From: UBA2922 sp035352555
GTDB taxonomy: Bacteria > Bacillota > Clostridia > Oscillospirales > Oscillospiraceae
Length of the DNA stretch: 9,072 nt
Direction of reading: 5' to 3'
Assembly: GCA_035352555.1 (NCBI GenBank)
Contig: DAOPXW010000072.1
Span: 1-9,072, forward strand
This document shows, in pieces, positions 1 to 6,603 of this stretch (its first letter is position 1; each line of letters opens with the position of its first letter). A program made the position numbers and the translations under genes. The notes beneath the pieces were generated by a model. That model was not told where the DNA came from and did no database searches. It saw only the letters and a program-made list of their open reading frames with translations.

Positions 1-45
1 ACAGGTCTGGCCTATGTAGTCCTGCACATGGCGGGAGTGTATTGA
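1..45 (+). CDS. possible 3' end of an upstream plus-strand gene (partial)
   Basis: Frame 1 is open from the window edge to a TGA at 43-45 and reads TGLAYVVLHMAGVY, a hydrophobic tail that could end a membrane protein. A hairpin begins 9 nt after the stop, as expected for a gene end. Only 14 codons are visible, so neither function nor coding status can be established. Minus-strand frames are also open over this short stretch. Confidence 0.3.
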   Translation, partial: TGLAYVVLHMAGVY

Positions 46-49
46 TCCG

Positions 50-88
50 AAAAAAAACTGCCGGTCCGAAAAATCGGACCGGCAGTTT
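50..88 (-). terminator. rho-independent terminator of murC
   Basis: Positions 55-69 and 74-88 form perfect 15-bp arms around an AAAA loop. Read on the minus strand, the hairpin runs into eight T residues (complement of A50-A57), the intrinsic-terminator signature for murC, whose stop lies about 90 nt upstream. On the plus strand only TTT follows, so it would be a weaker terminator for the possible gene ending at 45. The 89-177 spacer between murC and the hairpin shows no convincing gene. Confidence 0.85.
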
Positions 89-177
89 GCCGTCAGAAAT
101 AAATAATGATCATTCCCGGCGCGATACCCACCATGGCGGCCAGCGCCGGCGACTGTTTTCAGCGCTCTGGGAGTGGT

Positions 178-1554
178 TCACTTTTTGACCAGATCCTCGC
201 CGATCCTGTAGACGTCCCCGGCGCCCACGGTCAGGAGGATGTCTCCCGGCTGAGCGGCTGCGCGCAGCGCGGTCCCGATCTCGCTGAAGCTGGGGAAAAA
301 CGTGGCGTTGGGCAGCTTTTCCGCCAGCATGGCGGAGGACACGCCCTGGGTATTCTTTTCCCGCGCGGCATAGATCTCCGCCAGATACACCACGTCCGGG
401 CGGGAGAGCTGCCTGAGAAAATCGTCGAACAGCGCGATGGTGCGGGAATAGGTATGGGGCTGGAATACCACGATGGTGCGCTTGTAGCCCAGCGGCTCCA
501 CCGCGTCCAGCAGGGCCTTCAGCTCGCCGGGATGGTGGGCGTAATCGTCGTAAACATCCGCGCCGTTAAATTTGCCCTTAAACTCGAGACGGCGGCCGGC
601 GCCGTTGAAGCCCGCCAGGCCGTAAGTCACCGCGGTGGGCTTAATGCCCAGGCAGATGGCGGCGGCGGTGGCGGCCAGCGCGTTATAGATGTTATGGCGG
701 CCCGGCACATGGATGGTGACGTTGGCAAACAGGTTGCCGCGATACATCACGTCAAAAGTGGACTGGAAGCCGATGCTGCTAATGTTTTCGGGATAGACGT
801 CGGCTTCGGCGCCCATGCCGTAGGTCACGATATGGCGCTGCAGTCCCCGGATGGCGTCCATGGAGTTCTTATCGTCCAGATTGACGATCACATGGCCGGT
901 CTCCTGCGGGACGTGGGAGGCAAATTCCCGGAAGGAATGCTTGATATCCTCGATATCCCTGAAGAAGTCCAGATGGTCGGCCTCGATGTTGGTGATAATG
1001 GCCACGGTGGGGAAAAACTGCAAAAAGGAATTGTAATATTCGCAGGATTCCAAAATGATGGTGTTGCCCCGGCCTACGCGGTAGCCCGCGGACTCCAGCA
1101 GCGGCAGCGTGCCGCCGATCATCACGGTGGGGTCCTTTTCGGCCGCCATGAGGATATGCGTGCACATGGACGTGGTGGTGGTCTTGCCGTGGGTGCCCGC
1201 GATGCACAGGGCGTTGTCGTAATCCTGCATGATGGCGCCCCAGGCCTGCGCGCGCTCAAACACGGGAATGCCCCGGCGGTGGGCCTCCACGACCTCTGGA
1301 TTGTCGTCATGCGCGGCGGCGGTGCGGACGACAAATTCCGTGTCCCGGGCCAGATTCTCCGCCCGGTGGCCGATGTGGATTTCAATCCCCAGCGTCCGCA
1401 GATGCTGCACCTTGTCGCTGTCCGAGATGTCCGAACCGGTTATGATGAGGCCCATGCCCCGGAGCACCTCGGCCAGCGGGGACATGGACACGCCCCCGAT
1501 CCCGATGAGATGGCCCTTGCGGCAGGGCGTCATAAAATTACGAAATTCATTCAT
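178..1554 (-). CDS. murC: UDP-N-acetylmuramate--L-alanine ligase
   Basis: Cytoplasmic ATP-dependent ligase that adds L-alanine to UDP-MurNAc, the first amino acid of the peptidoglycan stem peptide. The 458-residue length is normal for MurC. Visible motifs in order: UDP-binding GIGGVSMSPLAE (18-29), the ATP loop AGTHGKTTTTSM (119-130), TNIEADHLDFF (188-198) of the central Mur-ligase domain, HNIYNALAA (287-295), GAGRRLEFKG (318-327), DDYAHHPGEL (336-345) and FQPHTYSRT (364-372), and the terminal GAGDVYRIGE (444-453). The HHPGEL motif and the N-terminal GIGGVSMS separate MurC from MurD/E/F. The chosen ATG has GAGG seven bases upstream (complement of 1562-1565). A later in-frame ATG (residue 8) lacks such a site. 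It is transcribed alone here, divergently from cca, with no other division/cell-wall genes adjacent. The stop is TGA. Confidence 0.97.
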   Translation of the reverse strand: MNEFRNFMTPCRKGHLIGIGGVSMSPLAEVLRGMGLIITGSDISDSDKVQHLRTLGIEIHIGHRAENLARDTEFVVRTAAAHDDNPEVVEAHRRGIPVFERAQAWGAIMQDYDNALCIAGTHGKTTTTSMCTHILMAAEKDPTVMIGGTLPLLESAGYRVGRGNTIILESCEYYNSFLQFFPTVAIITNIEADHLDFFRDIEDIKHSFREFASHVPQETGHVIVNLDDKNSMDAIRGLQRHIVTYGMGAEADVYPENISSIGFQSTFDVMYRGNLFANVTIHVPGRHNIYNALAATAAAICLGIKPTAVTYGLAGFNGAGRRLEFKGKFNGADVYDDYAHHPGELKALLDAVEPLGYKRTIVVFQPHTYSRTIALFDDFLRQLSRPDVVYLAEIYAAREKNTQGVSSAMLAEKLPNATFFPSFSEIGTALRAAAQPGDILLTVGAGDVYRIGEDLVKK

Positions 1555-1575
1555 ATTAAAACCTCGTATGAAGTA

Positions 1576-1604
1576 TTGATGTTATTTTCTCAGAGTGTTA
1601 TTAT
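1576..1604 (+). promoter_or_regulatory. predicted promoter for the cca operon
   Basis: TTGATG (1576-1581, 4 of 6) is separated by 17 bp from TATTAT (1599-1604, 5 of 6). The -10 is preceded by TGT (1596-1598), an extended -10 motif. The leader to the cca ATG would be about 80 nt. A second -10-like box, TATACT at 1653-1658, lies closer to the gene but has no good -35. The -10 shares the palindrome TATTATAATA (1599-1608) with the murC promoter. Confidence 0.5.
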
Positions 1605-1628
1605 AATACCGGAAACGGGATATTACAA
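1600..1628 (-). promoter_or_regulatory. predicted sigma-A promoter for murC
   Basis: On the minus strand, TTGTAA (complement of 1623-1628, 4 of 6 consensus bases) lies 17 bp before a perfect TATAAT (complement of 1600-1605). Transcription would start near 1593, giving a leader of about 40 nt before the murC ATG. The -10 box overlaps the predicted -10 of the opposing cca promoter. Predicted from sequence only. Confidence 0.6.
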
Positions 1629-1691
1629 GTATATATCCGCACTGCGGAATACTATACTTCTTTTCAAAGAAAAGAAACGCAGAGGTATGGC

Positions 1692-2786
1692 ATGGCAAAA
1701 ATCACCCCCCCAAAATACGTCAAGCAAGTGCTTCTGGGCCTGCAGGCGCGGGAACACCGGGCCTATCTTGTGGGCGGCTGCGTCCGGGATATGATCCTCG
1801 GCATCGCCCCCAACGACTGGGATATCTGCACCAGCGCCCTGCCCGAGGAGGTCATGGAGGTCTTTCCCTCCTCCCGGCCCACCGGGCTGCGCCACGGTAC
1901 GGTCACCGTCGTGGTCGGCAGCCACAGCGTGGAGGTCACCACCTTCCGGACCGACGGCGAATATTCCGACCATCGCCGCCCGGACAATATCAGCTTCGTC
2001 ACCGACCTCACCGCCGACCTCAGCCGTCGGGATTTCACCATGAACGCCGTGGCCCTCTCGCCGGACGGGCTTACGGTGGACCCCTTCGACGGGATCGAGG
2101 ATATCCGTCTGGGCATCGTGCGCTGCGTGGGCGAACCCGCCGTGCGCTTTCAGGAGGACGCGCTGCGGATGTTCCGGGCGCTGCGTTTCGCGGCGCGGCT
2201 GGGCTTTACCATTGATATCGGCACCTACTCCGGCATCGCGGCCTGCGCGCCCCTGGCCGCCACGCTGGCGGCGGAGCGGGTGCGGGACGAGCTGGAAAAA
2301 ACGCTGCTGACAAATCACACCGAGCGCATCGGCGAAATGATCGGGCTGGGGCTGCTCAACCGATACATAAGCCCCTCCGGAAAAAACGACGCCCTCAATT
2401 TTTCCGCGCTGGCGCATTTGCAGAAAAAGGCACTCCTCCGCTGGACCGCATTTTCCGTTTTGCTGCAAGAGCGCGGCATGATCCGCGACGTGAGGAAATT
2501 TCTTCTGTCCCTGCGGCTGGACGGCCGCACCGTGCGCTGCTGCGCGGCCGCCGCCGAGATCATCAGGCTGCCGCCGGCGGAGGACAAGCTGGGCTGGAAA
2601 AAGCTGCTGAACCGCTACGGCGTGGATTCCGTCGCCTGTGCCGCCGCGGCATACGGCGTGCTCACCGGGGACGGGGAATACGAAAAGCAATTCGTCTCCG
2701 TGCTCAAATCCGGGGAGTGCTTTTCCATGCGGCGTCTCGCCGTCTCGGGGGACGATCTGCTGGAGCTGGGCCTGCGGGGTCCGTAG
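1692..2786 (+). CDS. cca: CCA tRNA nucleotidyltransferase, C-terminus cut by an in-frame TAG
   Basis: Adds or repairs the 3' CCA of tRNAs using CTP and ATP without a nucleic-acid template. It is a class II nucleotidyltransferase of the Bacillus/Clostridium type. Motifs: GG with VRD (28-33), the metal-binding DWD (42-44), RRDFTMNA (112-119), DPFDG (130-134), the nucleotide-selecting EDALRMFRALRFAARL region (155-170) and ERVRDEL (195-201), followed by helical RNA-binding regions. ATG 1692 has GAGG six bases upstream (1682-1685); ATG 1687 is in another frame. Translation as read stops at TAG 2784-2786 after 364 residues, within the C-terminal motif GDDLLELGLRGP-x-LG. The same frame then stays open 34 more codons to a TGA at 2889-2891, which would give 399 residues, about the size of the Bacillus enzyme. 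The catalytic head is intact. The missing tail belongs to the tRNA-binding end, so activity may be reduced. A base-call error or readthrough is possible. Confidence 0.95.
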   Translation: MAKITPPKYVKQVLLGLQAREHRAYLVGGCVRDMILGIAPNDWDICTSALPEEVMEVFPSSRPTGLRHGTVTVVVGSHSVEVTTFRTDGEYSDHRRPDNISFVTDLTADLSRRDFTMNAVALSPDGLTVDPFDGIEDIRLGIVRCVGEPAVRFQEDALRMFRALRFAARLGFTIDIGTYSGIAACAPLAATLAAERVRDELEKTLLTNHTERIGEMIGLGLLNRYISPSGKNDALNFSALAHLQKKALLRWTAFSVLLQERGMIRDVRKFLLSLRLDGRTVRCCAAAAEIIRLPPAEDKLGWKKLLNRYGVDSVACAAAAYGVLTGDGEYEKQFVSVLKSGECFSMRRLAVSGDDLLELGLRGP

Positions 2787-2891
2787 CTTGGCGAGATGAT
2801 GCGGTTCCTGCTGGAATACGTGATGGAACACCCTGAGTTCAACAAGCGGGAGCTGCTGCTTTCGCTGGCCCGCGGTACGGAGGAAAACTGA
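2787..2891 (+). pseudogene. cca: C-terminal 34 codons of cca, separated by the amber codon
   Basis: After the TAG the same frame reads LGEMMRFLLEYVMEHPEFNK and continues RELLLSLARGTEEN to a TGA at 2889-2891. This matches the expected end of the CCA-enzyme C-terminal domain (family pattern GP-x-[IL]-G...LL..V). The TGA overlaps the ATG of the next gene as TGATG, a normal translational-coupling junction, so this is very probably the native end of cca. No frameshift is needed. A single base change from GAG, CAG or AAG would create the TAG. Confidence 0.85.
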
Positions 2892-3454
2892 TGGATTGGG
2901 ACGAGCTGGAGCGGGCCTGTAAAGGCTGCCGCGGCTGCGGACTTTGTGAAGGGCGGCACAACGTGGTTTTCGGCGTGGGCCGGCGCGACGCGGAAGTGCT
3001 GTTTGTCGGCGAGGGCCCCGGCGAGCAGGAAGACCTGAAGGGCGAGCCCTTTGTGGGCCGGGCCGGAGAGCTGCTGGATACGGAGCTGGCCATCATCGGC
3101 CTGGACCGCGCGAAGGTCTACATCGCCAATATGGTCAAGTGCCGCCCGCCTCACAACCGCGACCCGCTGAATACCGAGCAGGACGCCTGCGCACACTGGC
3201 TGCGAAGCCAGCGCGCGCTGATCGCGCCCAAGATCATCGTCTGTCTGGGGCGCATCGCGGCCACCGCGCTGATCAGCCCCGACTTCCGCATCACCCGCGA
3301 TCACGGCAAGTGGTACGACAGGGACGGCGTGCGCATGATGGCCGTCTATCACCCCGCCGCGCTGCTGCGGGACGAGGGCAAGCGCCCGGAAACCTTTGTG
3401 GACCTGAAGGCCCTGCAAAAAGAGATCAAGACTATCTGTACAAAGACATATTGA
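2891..3454 (+). CDS. udg: family 4 uracil-DNA glycosylase with iron-sulfur cluster
   Basis: Removes uracil from DNA arising by cytosine deamination or dUTP incorporation, starting base excision repair. The 187-residue length is normal for family 4. Near the N-terminus lies C10..C13..C16..C19 followed by EGRHNVVFG. C13 and C16, with C84 (in KCRPPHNRDP) and C100 (in EQDACAHW), fit the four [4Fe-4S] ligands. C10 and C19 are extra. Active-site motif 1 is GEGPGEQED (40-48), followed by GEPFVGRAG (51-59); motif 2 is HPAALLR (154-160). Its ATG overlaps the native cca TGA (TGATG), with GGAGGA at 2879-2884. Because cca currently stops at 2786, ribosomes would have to initiate here independently. The next gene starts 7 nt after its stop. 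Confidence 0.95.
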   Translation: MDWDELERACKGCRGCGLCEGRHNVVFGVGRRDAEVLFVGEGPGEQEDLKGEPFVGRAGELLDTELAIIGLDRAKVYIANMVKCRPPHNRDPLNTEQDACAHWLRSQRALIAPKIIVCLGRIAATALISPDFRITRDHGKWYDRDGVRMMAVYHPAALLRDEGKRPETFVDLKALQKEIKTICTKTY

Positions 3455-3461
3455 GGTATTT

Positions 3462-4364
3462 ATGCTGGAATTTCACCCATTGACCCTGGAAGACCGCGCC
3501 TGGTGCGAAGACATTCTCCGTGCCGAAAACTCCCGCAGCGCCGATTTCAGCTTCGGCAACATTTATATGTGGGACAAGCGGTACAAGCAGCTGGTAACCC
3601 GCTTCGGCGACCGGATGCTGGTCAAGCTAAAGTACGAGGACCTGCCCTTCTTCGCGTTCCCCGTGGGCACGGGCCCGCTGGCTCCCGCCATCCGGGAGCT
3701 GCACGCCTTTGCGGAGATGCGGGGCTATCCCCTGCGCATCAGCGGCATCACCGAGGAACATAAGGCGGAGCTGGAGGCGGCCTTCCTCAACCGCTTTATC
3801 TACTGCGAGGACGACGCTTACTTCGACTACATCTACCGCGCGGAGTCGCTGGCTTCGCTGGCGGGTAAAAAGCTCCACGGCAAGAAAAACCACTGTAACC
3901 GCTTCGAGGCCGAAAACGCGGGCTGGGACTTCGTCCCGCTGACCCGGGAGCTGGTGCCGGGCTGCGTGGATATGCTGCGGCAGTGGACGGAGGAAAACGC
4001 CGACCGCCTGCACGAAGGCATTGCCGATGAGCACGAGGCCATTGTCCGCGGCTTCGAGGCCTTTGACCGATTGGCTCTGGACGGCGGCGTCCTGCGCGCC
4101 GGCGGAAGAATACTTGGCTTCACCGTGGGCGAGCAGATCTCCGACGACACGGTGGACGTCCACTTTGAAAAGGCCTTTACCGGGATCAACGGCGCCTATC
4201 CCATGGTGACCAGAGAATATGCCAGGATGGTGCTGGCCACCCGGCCGGGCGTGATCTATCTCAACCGGGAGGACGACATGGGCCAGGAATCCATGCGCAA
4301 AGCCAAGGAATCCTTCCAGCCGGAATACCGGCTGAAAAAATACACGGCGAGGTACAGCGGATGA
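3462..4364 (+). CDS. DUF2156 (LPG synthase C-terminal-like) protein, possible acyl/aminoacyl transferase
   Basis: A soluble 300-residue protein resembling the DUF2156 family, which shares a GNAT-like fold with the catalytic domain of MprF, the aminoacyl-tRNA-dependent phosphatidylglycerol lysyltransferase. Recognition rests on the basic KLHGKKNHCNRF segment (137-148) and the C-terminal stretch with NREDDMG and KAKESFQPEYRLKKY near the end. There are no transmembrane segments, so it lacks the MprF flippase part. GAGG at 3453-3456 overlaps the udg stop and lies five bases before the ATG, showing tight coupling. Its TGA overlaps the next ATG (ATGA, 4361-4364). The substrate is unknown; family members of this stand-alone type are largely uncharacterised. 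Aminoacyl transfer from tRNA is only an inference from fold and from the cca neighbourhood. Confidence 0.85.
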   Translation: MLEFHPLTLEDRAWCEDILRAENSRSADFSFGNIYMWDKRYKQLVTRFGDRMLVKLKYEDLPFFAFPVGTGPLAPAIRELHAFAEMRGYPLRISGITEEHKAELEAAFLNRFIYCEDDAYFDYIYRAESLASLAGKKLHGKKNHCNRFEAENAGWDFVPLTRELVPGCVDMLRQWTEENADRLHEGIADEHEAIVRGFEAFDRLALDGGVLRAGGRILGFTVGEQISDDTVDVHFEKAFTGINGAYPMVTREYARMVLATRPGVIYLNREDDMGQESMRKAKESFQPEYRLKKYTARYSG

Positions 4365-5167
4365 GCGGGCTTCAGATCGGCGCTTCCTGCGAAAAGGACA
4401 TACCGGCGCTGAAAGCGCTGTGGGAAAGGACCTTCGGTGACCCGGATGCGCTGGTGGACGCTTTCTTCACGCTGCTGCCCCGGGTCGGGGCGGGGCTGGT
4501 CTGCCGGGACGGCGGGACACCCGTGGCGATGGCCTATCTGCTGGGCGGCCTGTCGGCGGGCGGCCGGAAATGCGCCTATATTTACGCCGTGGCCACAGAC
4601 GAGCGCTGCCGCGGGCGGGGTATCGGCGACGCGCTGATGAAGGCCTGCGCCGAGCTGGCGGGCCGCTGGGGCTGCGATACGCTTTGTACCTCCCCCGCCG
4701 AGCCGTCGCTCTATGACTGGTACGCCAAGACGCTGGCCATGGGCCCCGCCGCCTTTGCGGCCGACCGTTTTCATACGCCCGGAGCCAACGCCCTGCGGCT
4801 CAGGCCCCGGCCGACCGACGCCGAAACCTATTGCCGCCGGCGGGAGGAACTGCTTGCCGGCAGCCCGCACATGACTTTTTCTGCGGCGTATCTCGAGCTG
4901 GCGGAGCAGGTCTGCCGCGCCTGCGGCGGCGGGCTGTACGCGGTGGGCGGCGGGCTCGCCTGCTGTTATCCCGAGGACGGCGTGCTCCAGCTGCGGGAAC
5001 TGCTTTGCCCGCCGGCGGAGCGGGATTCCGCCATCGCCGCGCTGGCCGGATTCCATGAGACGGCCGGCGTGCTGCTGCGCGGTCCCGGCGGAGAAAAACC
5101 CTGTGCCGCCGCCGCGCCCCCGTCCGCGTTTCCAAGGGGCTTCTGGTGGGGGCTGCTGCTGGATTAA
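4361..5167 (+). CDS. GNAT family N-acetyltransferase
   Basis: A 268-residue protein whose N-terminal ~130 residues form a GNAT domain. A hydrophobic strand (CAYIYAVATDE, 71-81) is followed by the acetyl-CoA pyrophosphate-binding loop RGRGIG (84-89), helix ALMKACAELA, and then LYDWYAKTLAM (117-127), a typical motif B with its tyrosine. Residues ~130-268 are a less recognisable C-terminal region with several cysteines, making it longer than a minimal GNAT (~150 residues). It probably transfers an acetyl group to an unknown amine. The ATG overlaps the preceding stop, with GAGG eight bases upstream (4349-4352), so it is the last gene of the cca operon. It ends in TAA just before a terminator. Confidence 0.9.
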   Translation: MSGLQIGASCEKDIPALKALWERTFGDPDALVDAFFTLLPRVGAGLVCRDGGTPVAMAYLLGGLSAGGRKCAYIYAVATDERCRGRGIGDALMKACAELAGRWGCDTLCTSPAEPSLYDWYAKTLAMGPAAFAADRFHTPGANALRLRPRPTDAETYCRRREELLAGSPHMTFSAAYLELAEQVCRACGGGLYAVGGGLACCYPEDGVLQLRELLCPPAERDSAIAALAGFHETAGVLLRGPGGEKPCAAAAPPSAFPRGFWWGLLLD

Positions 5168-5173
5168 GCAAAT

Positions 5174-5210
5174 AAAATTGCGGCTTTTTTGAAAAAAGCC
5201 GCAATTTTCT
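5174..5210 (+). terminator. intrinsic terminator of the cca operon
   Basis: AAAATTGCGGCTTTTTT (5174-5190) and its exact reverse complement (5192-5208) form 17-bp arms six bases after the GNAT stop codon. A GC core flanked by A and T runs makes it able to work in both directions, so it could also stop readthrough from galM. The next ~105 nt (5211-5317) are AT-rich; I see no gene or motif in them. Confidence 0.88.
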
Positions 5211-5317
5211 CTACATTTAATACTCTTGTAATAATTACACTGTTTTTTACGAAACAATTCGCTGGTACCATAAGAATTGCAAGAAAGCTTTTCATCTTTT
5301 TCATTTTGTCCTCACCA

Positions 5318-5355
5318 CATAAAAAACCGGAACAGTAATGTTTCGGTTTTTTATG
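5318..5355 (-). terminator. intrinsic terminator of galM
   Basis: Arms at 5318-5333 and 5340-5355 pair over 16 positions, with one imperfect pair, around the loop AGTAAT. On the minus strand the stem begins directly after the galM TAA and contains CCGG followed by a run of six T, as expected for a terminator. With 5174-5210 it forms a double barrier between convergent operons. Confidence 0.82.
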
Positions 5356-6339
5356 TTATTCGGCGGAAAAGCGATAGACGGTATGCCGGCGGTATTCCTC
5401 CCAGGCTTTCAGCTCGGCGGACGGGAACTGCGGCACATTGGGCGAATCCGGGAAAAACTGCGTCTCCAGGCATAAGCCGCTGTAGCGGCCGTAACGCGCG
5501 CCGTGCTTGCCCAGCCGGTCGGTGAGCATCCCGGAGCAGTAAATCTGCACGCCGGGCATATCCGTCTCCACTTCCATTTTGCGGCCCGAGCCGGAATCGT
5601 AGACCACCACCCCGGGGTTCTCGTCCCGCAGGACATAGTTGTGGTCGTAAAAGCCGTTTCCGATGCGGCGCAGCGTGCGGAAATCGAAATCCGTACCCTC
5701 CACGGGCAGGATCTCGCCGGTGGGGATCAGCTCGCTGTCCACGGGGGTGTAATAGTCCGCCGCCACCCGCAGCTGGTGGTTCAGCACATCGCCGCCGCAG
5801 GCCAGATTATAGTAGCCGTGGTTGGTGATGCTCAGCACGGTGTCGCTGTCGGATACCGCCAGATAATCGATCTCCACGGAATTGTTGTCGCCAAGGGTGT
5901 ATTTCACCCGCACGGTAAGATTCCCGGGGAAACCGTCCGCCCCCTCCCGATCCGTCAGGCAAAATTCCACGCTGTCCGCGCCGGGATGGCACTCAAACAC
6001 GCGCTTGCTCCAGCCGCGCCCGCCATGGAGCGTATTGCGCCCCTCGTTCGCGGTGGTGTGGTATTCCCTGCCGCCCAGCTCGAAGCCGGCGCCGCCGATG
6101 CGGTTGGCGTAGCGGCCCACGCAGGCCCCCAGATAGCCGTCGTTGGCGAGATAGCCGTCCAGATCGTCGTAACCCAGCAGCACGTCGCCAAAATTGCCGT
6201 TTCGATCCGGCGCGGTCAGGCCCGTCATGGCGGCGCCCAGGCTGATCAGGGACAGCACCATGCCGTTTTTGTTTCTGATGCGGAATTTCAGGACGGGCGT
6301 ACCGTCCGCTGTACCGAAGCGCTTCTTTTCAATAATCAT
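5356..6339 (-). CDS. galM: aldose 1-epimerase (mutarotase)
   Basis: Interconverts alpha and beta anomers of galactose/glucose, feeding beta-galactose-derived sugar into the Leloir pathway. The 327-residue length is typical. Motifs: GRYANRIGGAGFELGG (75-90), NTLHGG with H105, TNHGYYNL with the catalytic-acid histidine H174, DHNYVL with D232, and LETQFFPDSPN with the catalytic-base glutamate E292. All key residues of the family are present, and there is no signal peptide, so it acts in the cytoplasm. AGGAGG (complement of 6346-6351) lies six bases before the ATG. It is transcribed alone; no galK, galT or galE is beside it, so the sugar it serves cannot be told from context. The stop is TAA. Confidence 0.97.
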   Translation of the reverse strand: MIIEKKRFGTADGTPVLKFRIRNKNGMVLSLISLGAAMTGLTAPDRNGNFGDVLLGYDDLDGYLANDGYLGACVGRYANRIGGAGFELGGREYHTTANEGRNTLHGGRGWSKRVFECHPGADSVEFCLTDREGADGFPGNLTVRVKYTLGDNNSVEIDYLAVSDSDTVLSITNHGYYNLACGGDVLNHQLRVAADYYTPVDSELIPTGEILPVEGTDFDFRTLRRIGNGFYDHNYVLRDENPGVVVYDSGSGRKMEVETDMPGVQIYCSGMLTDRLGKHGARYGRYSGLCLETQFFPDSPNVPQFPSAELKAWEEYRRHTVYRFSAE

Positions 6340-6376
6340 TGGCGGCCTCCTAATATTCAGTGCTGCAGCTTATAAT

Positions 6377-6393
6377 GCGCCGCCGCGCGGCGC
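6377..6393 (-). repeat. GC-only hairpin in the galM leader
   Basis: GCGCCGC (6377-6383) and GCGGCGC (6387-6393) form a 7-bp all-GC stem with a 3-base loop in otherwise AT-rich DNA, about 26 nt upstream of the galM Shine-Dalgarno sequence. No T-run follows on the minus strand, so it is not an obvious terminator. It could affect messenger stability or be a chance structure. Confidence 0.5.
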
Positions 6394-6428
6394 GTGTTGA
6401 TGTGTGTGATAGGAACCGTACCGCGGTT

Positions 6429-6458
6429 ATTATAACACATGCAGGTATCTTTTGTATA
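6429..6458 (-). promoter_or_regulatory. predicted promoter for galM
   Basis: On the minus strand TATACA (complement of 6453-6458, 4 of 6) is 18 bp before a perfect TATAAT (complement of 6429-6434). The start site would be near 6422, giving a leader of about 80 nt. Just inside the start lies an AACCG/CGGTT inverted repeat (6414-6418 and 6424-6428), placed where an operator could sit. Confidence 0.45.
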
Positions 6459-6515
6459 CTTGCGTATTTTTGCGTGATTGTCAGAATGTTGGCAGAAATA
6501 TTGCTCCCGTTTTCG

Positions 6516-6544
6516 TTGACAATTCACCACAAAATGAGTATGAT
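6516..6544 (+). promoter_or_regulatory. strong predicted sigma-A promoter for nfnAB
   Basis: A perfect TTGACA (6516-6521), a 17-bp spacer, and TATGAT (6539-6544, 5 of 6). Transcription would begin near 6551 and give a ~50-nt leader. The ribosome site AGAGG (6592-6596) is seven bases before the nfnA ATG. This is the best promoter match in the window, fitting high expression of a central redox enzyme. Confidence 0.78.
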
Positions 6545-6603
6545 TATCTTATTATTTTCGGCACGGGCTGCGTGTCAGATAAAGAAGGATAAGAGGTAGT
6601 CAG

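Noticed and set aside
97..138. 13-codon minus-strand frame MVGIAPGMIIIYF between murC and its terminator
   Set aside because: No ribosome binding site precedes the ATG and the peptide is too short to judge. It may be a remnant, but the evidence is inadequate.
106..1794. 562-codon plus-strand open frame opposite murC
   Set aside because: It lies antisense to an unmistakable murC, its translation is low-complexity Gly/Ala/His-rich with no known motif, and it runs across the murC/cca promoters. It is a GC-driven shadow.
2784..2786. Pyrrolysine insertion at the cca TAG
   Set aside because: The position is a surface-like GP-x-LG turn in a tRNA-binding tail, not a known pyrrolysine site, and no pyl genes are in view. 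A mutation or error is simpler.
1623..2831. 402-codon minus-strand open frame opposite cca
   Set aside because: The translation is rich in Gln, His, Gly and Arg with no domain pattern, and it overlaps the clear cca coding strand fully.
5277..5525. 82-codon plus-strand frame starting in the convergent spacer
   Set aside because: It crosses the galM terminator and the 3' part of galM antisense, has no recognisable domain, and lacks a good ribosome site.
6371..6376. TATAAT on the plus strand in the galM/nfnA spacer
   Set aside because: No acceptable -35 at 16-18 bp upstream; the region would be the galM leader, and nfnA already has a much better promoter at 6516-6544.
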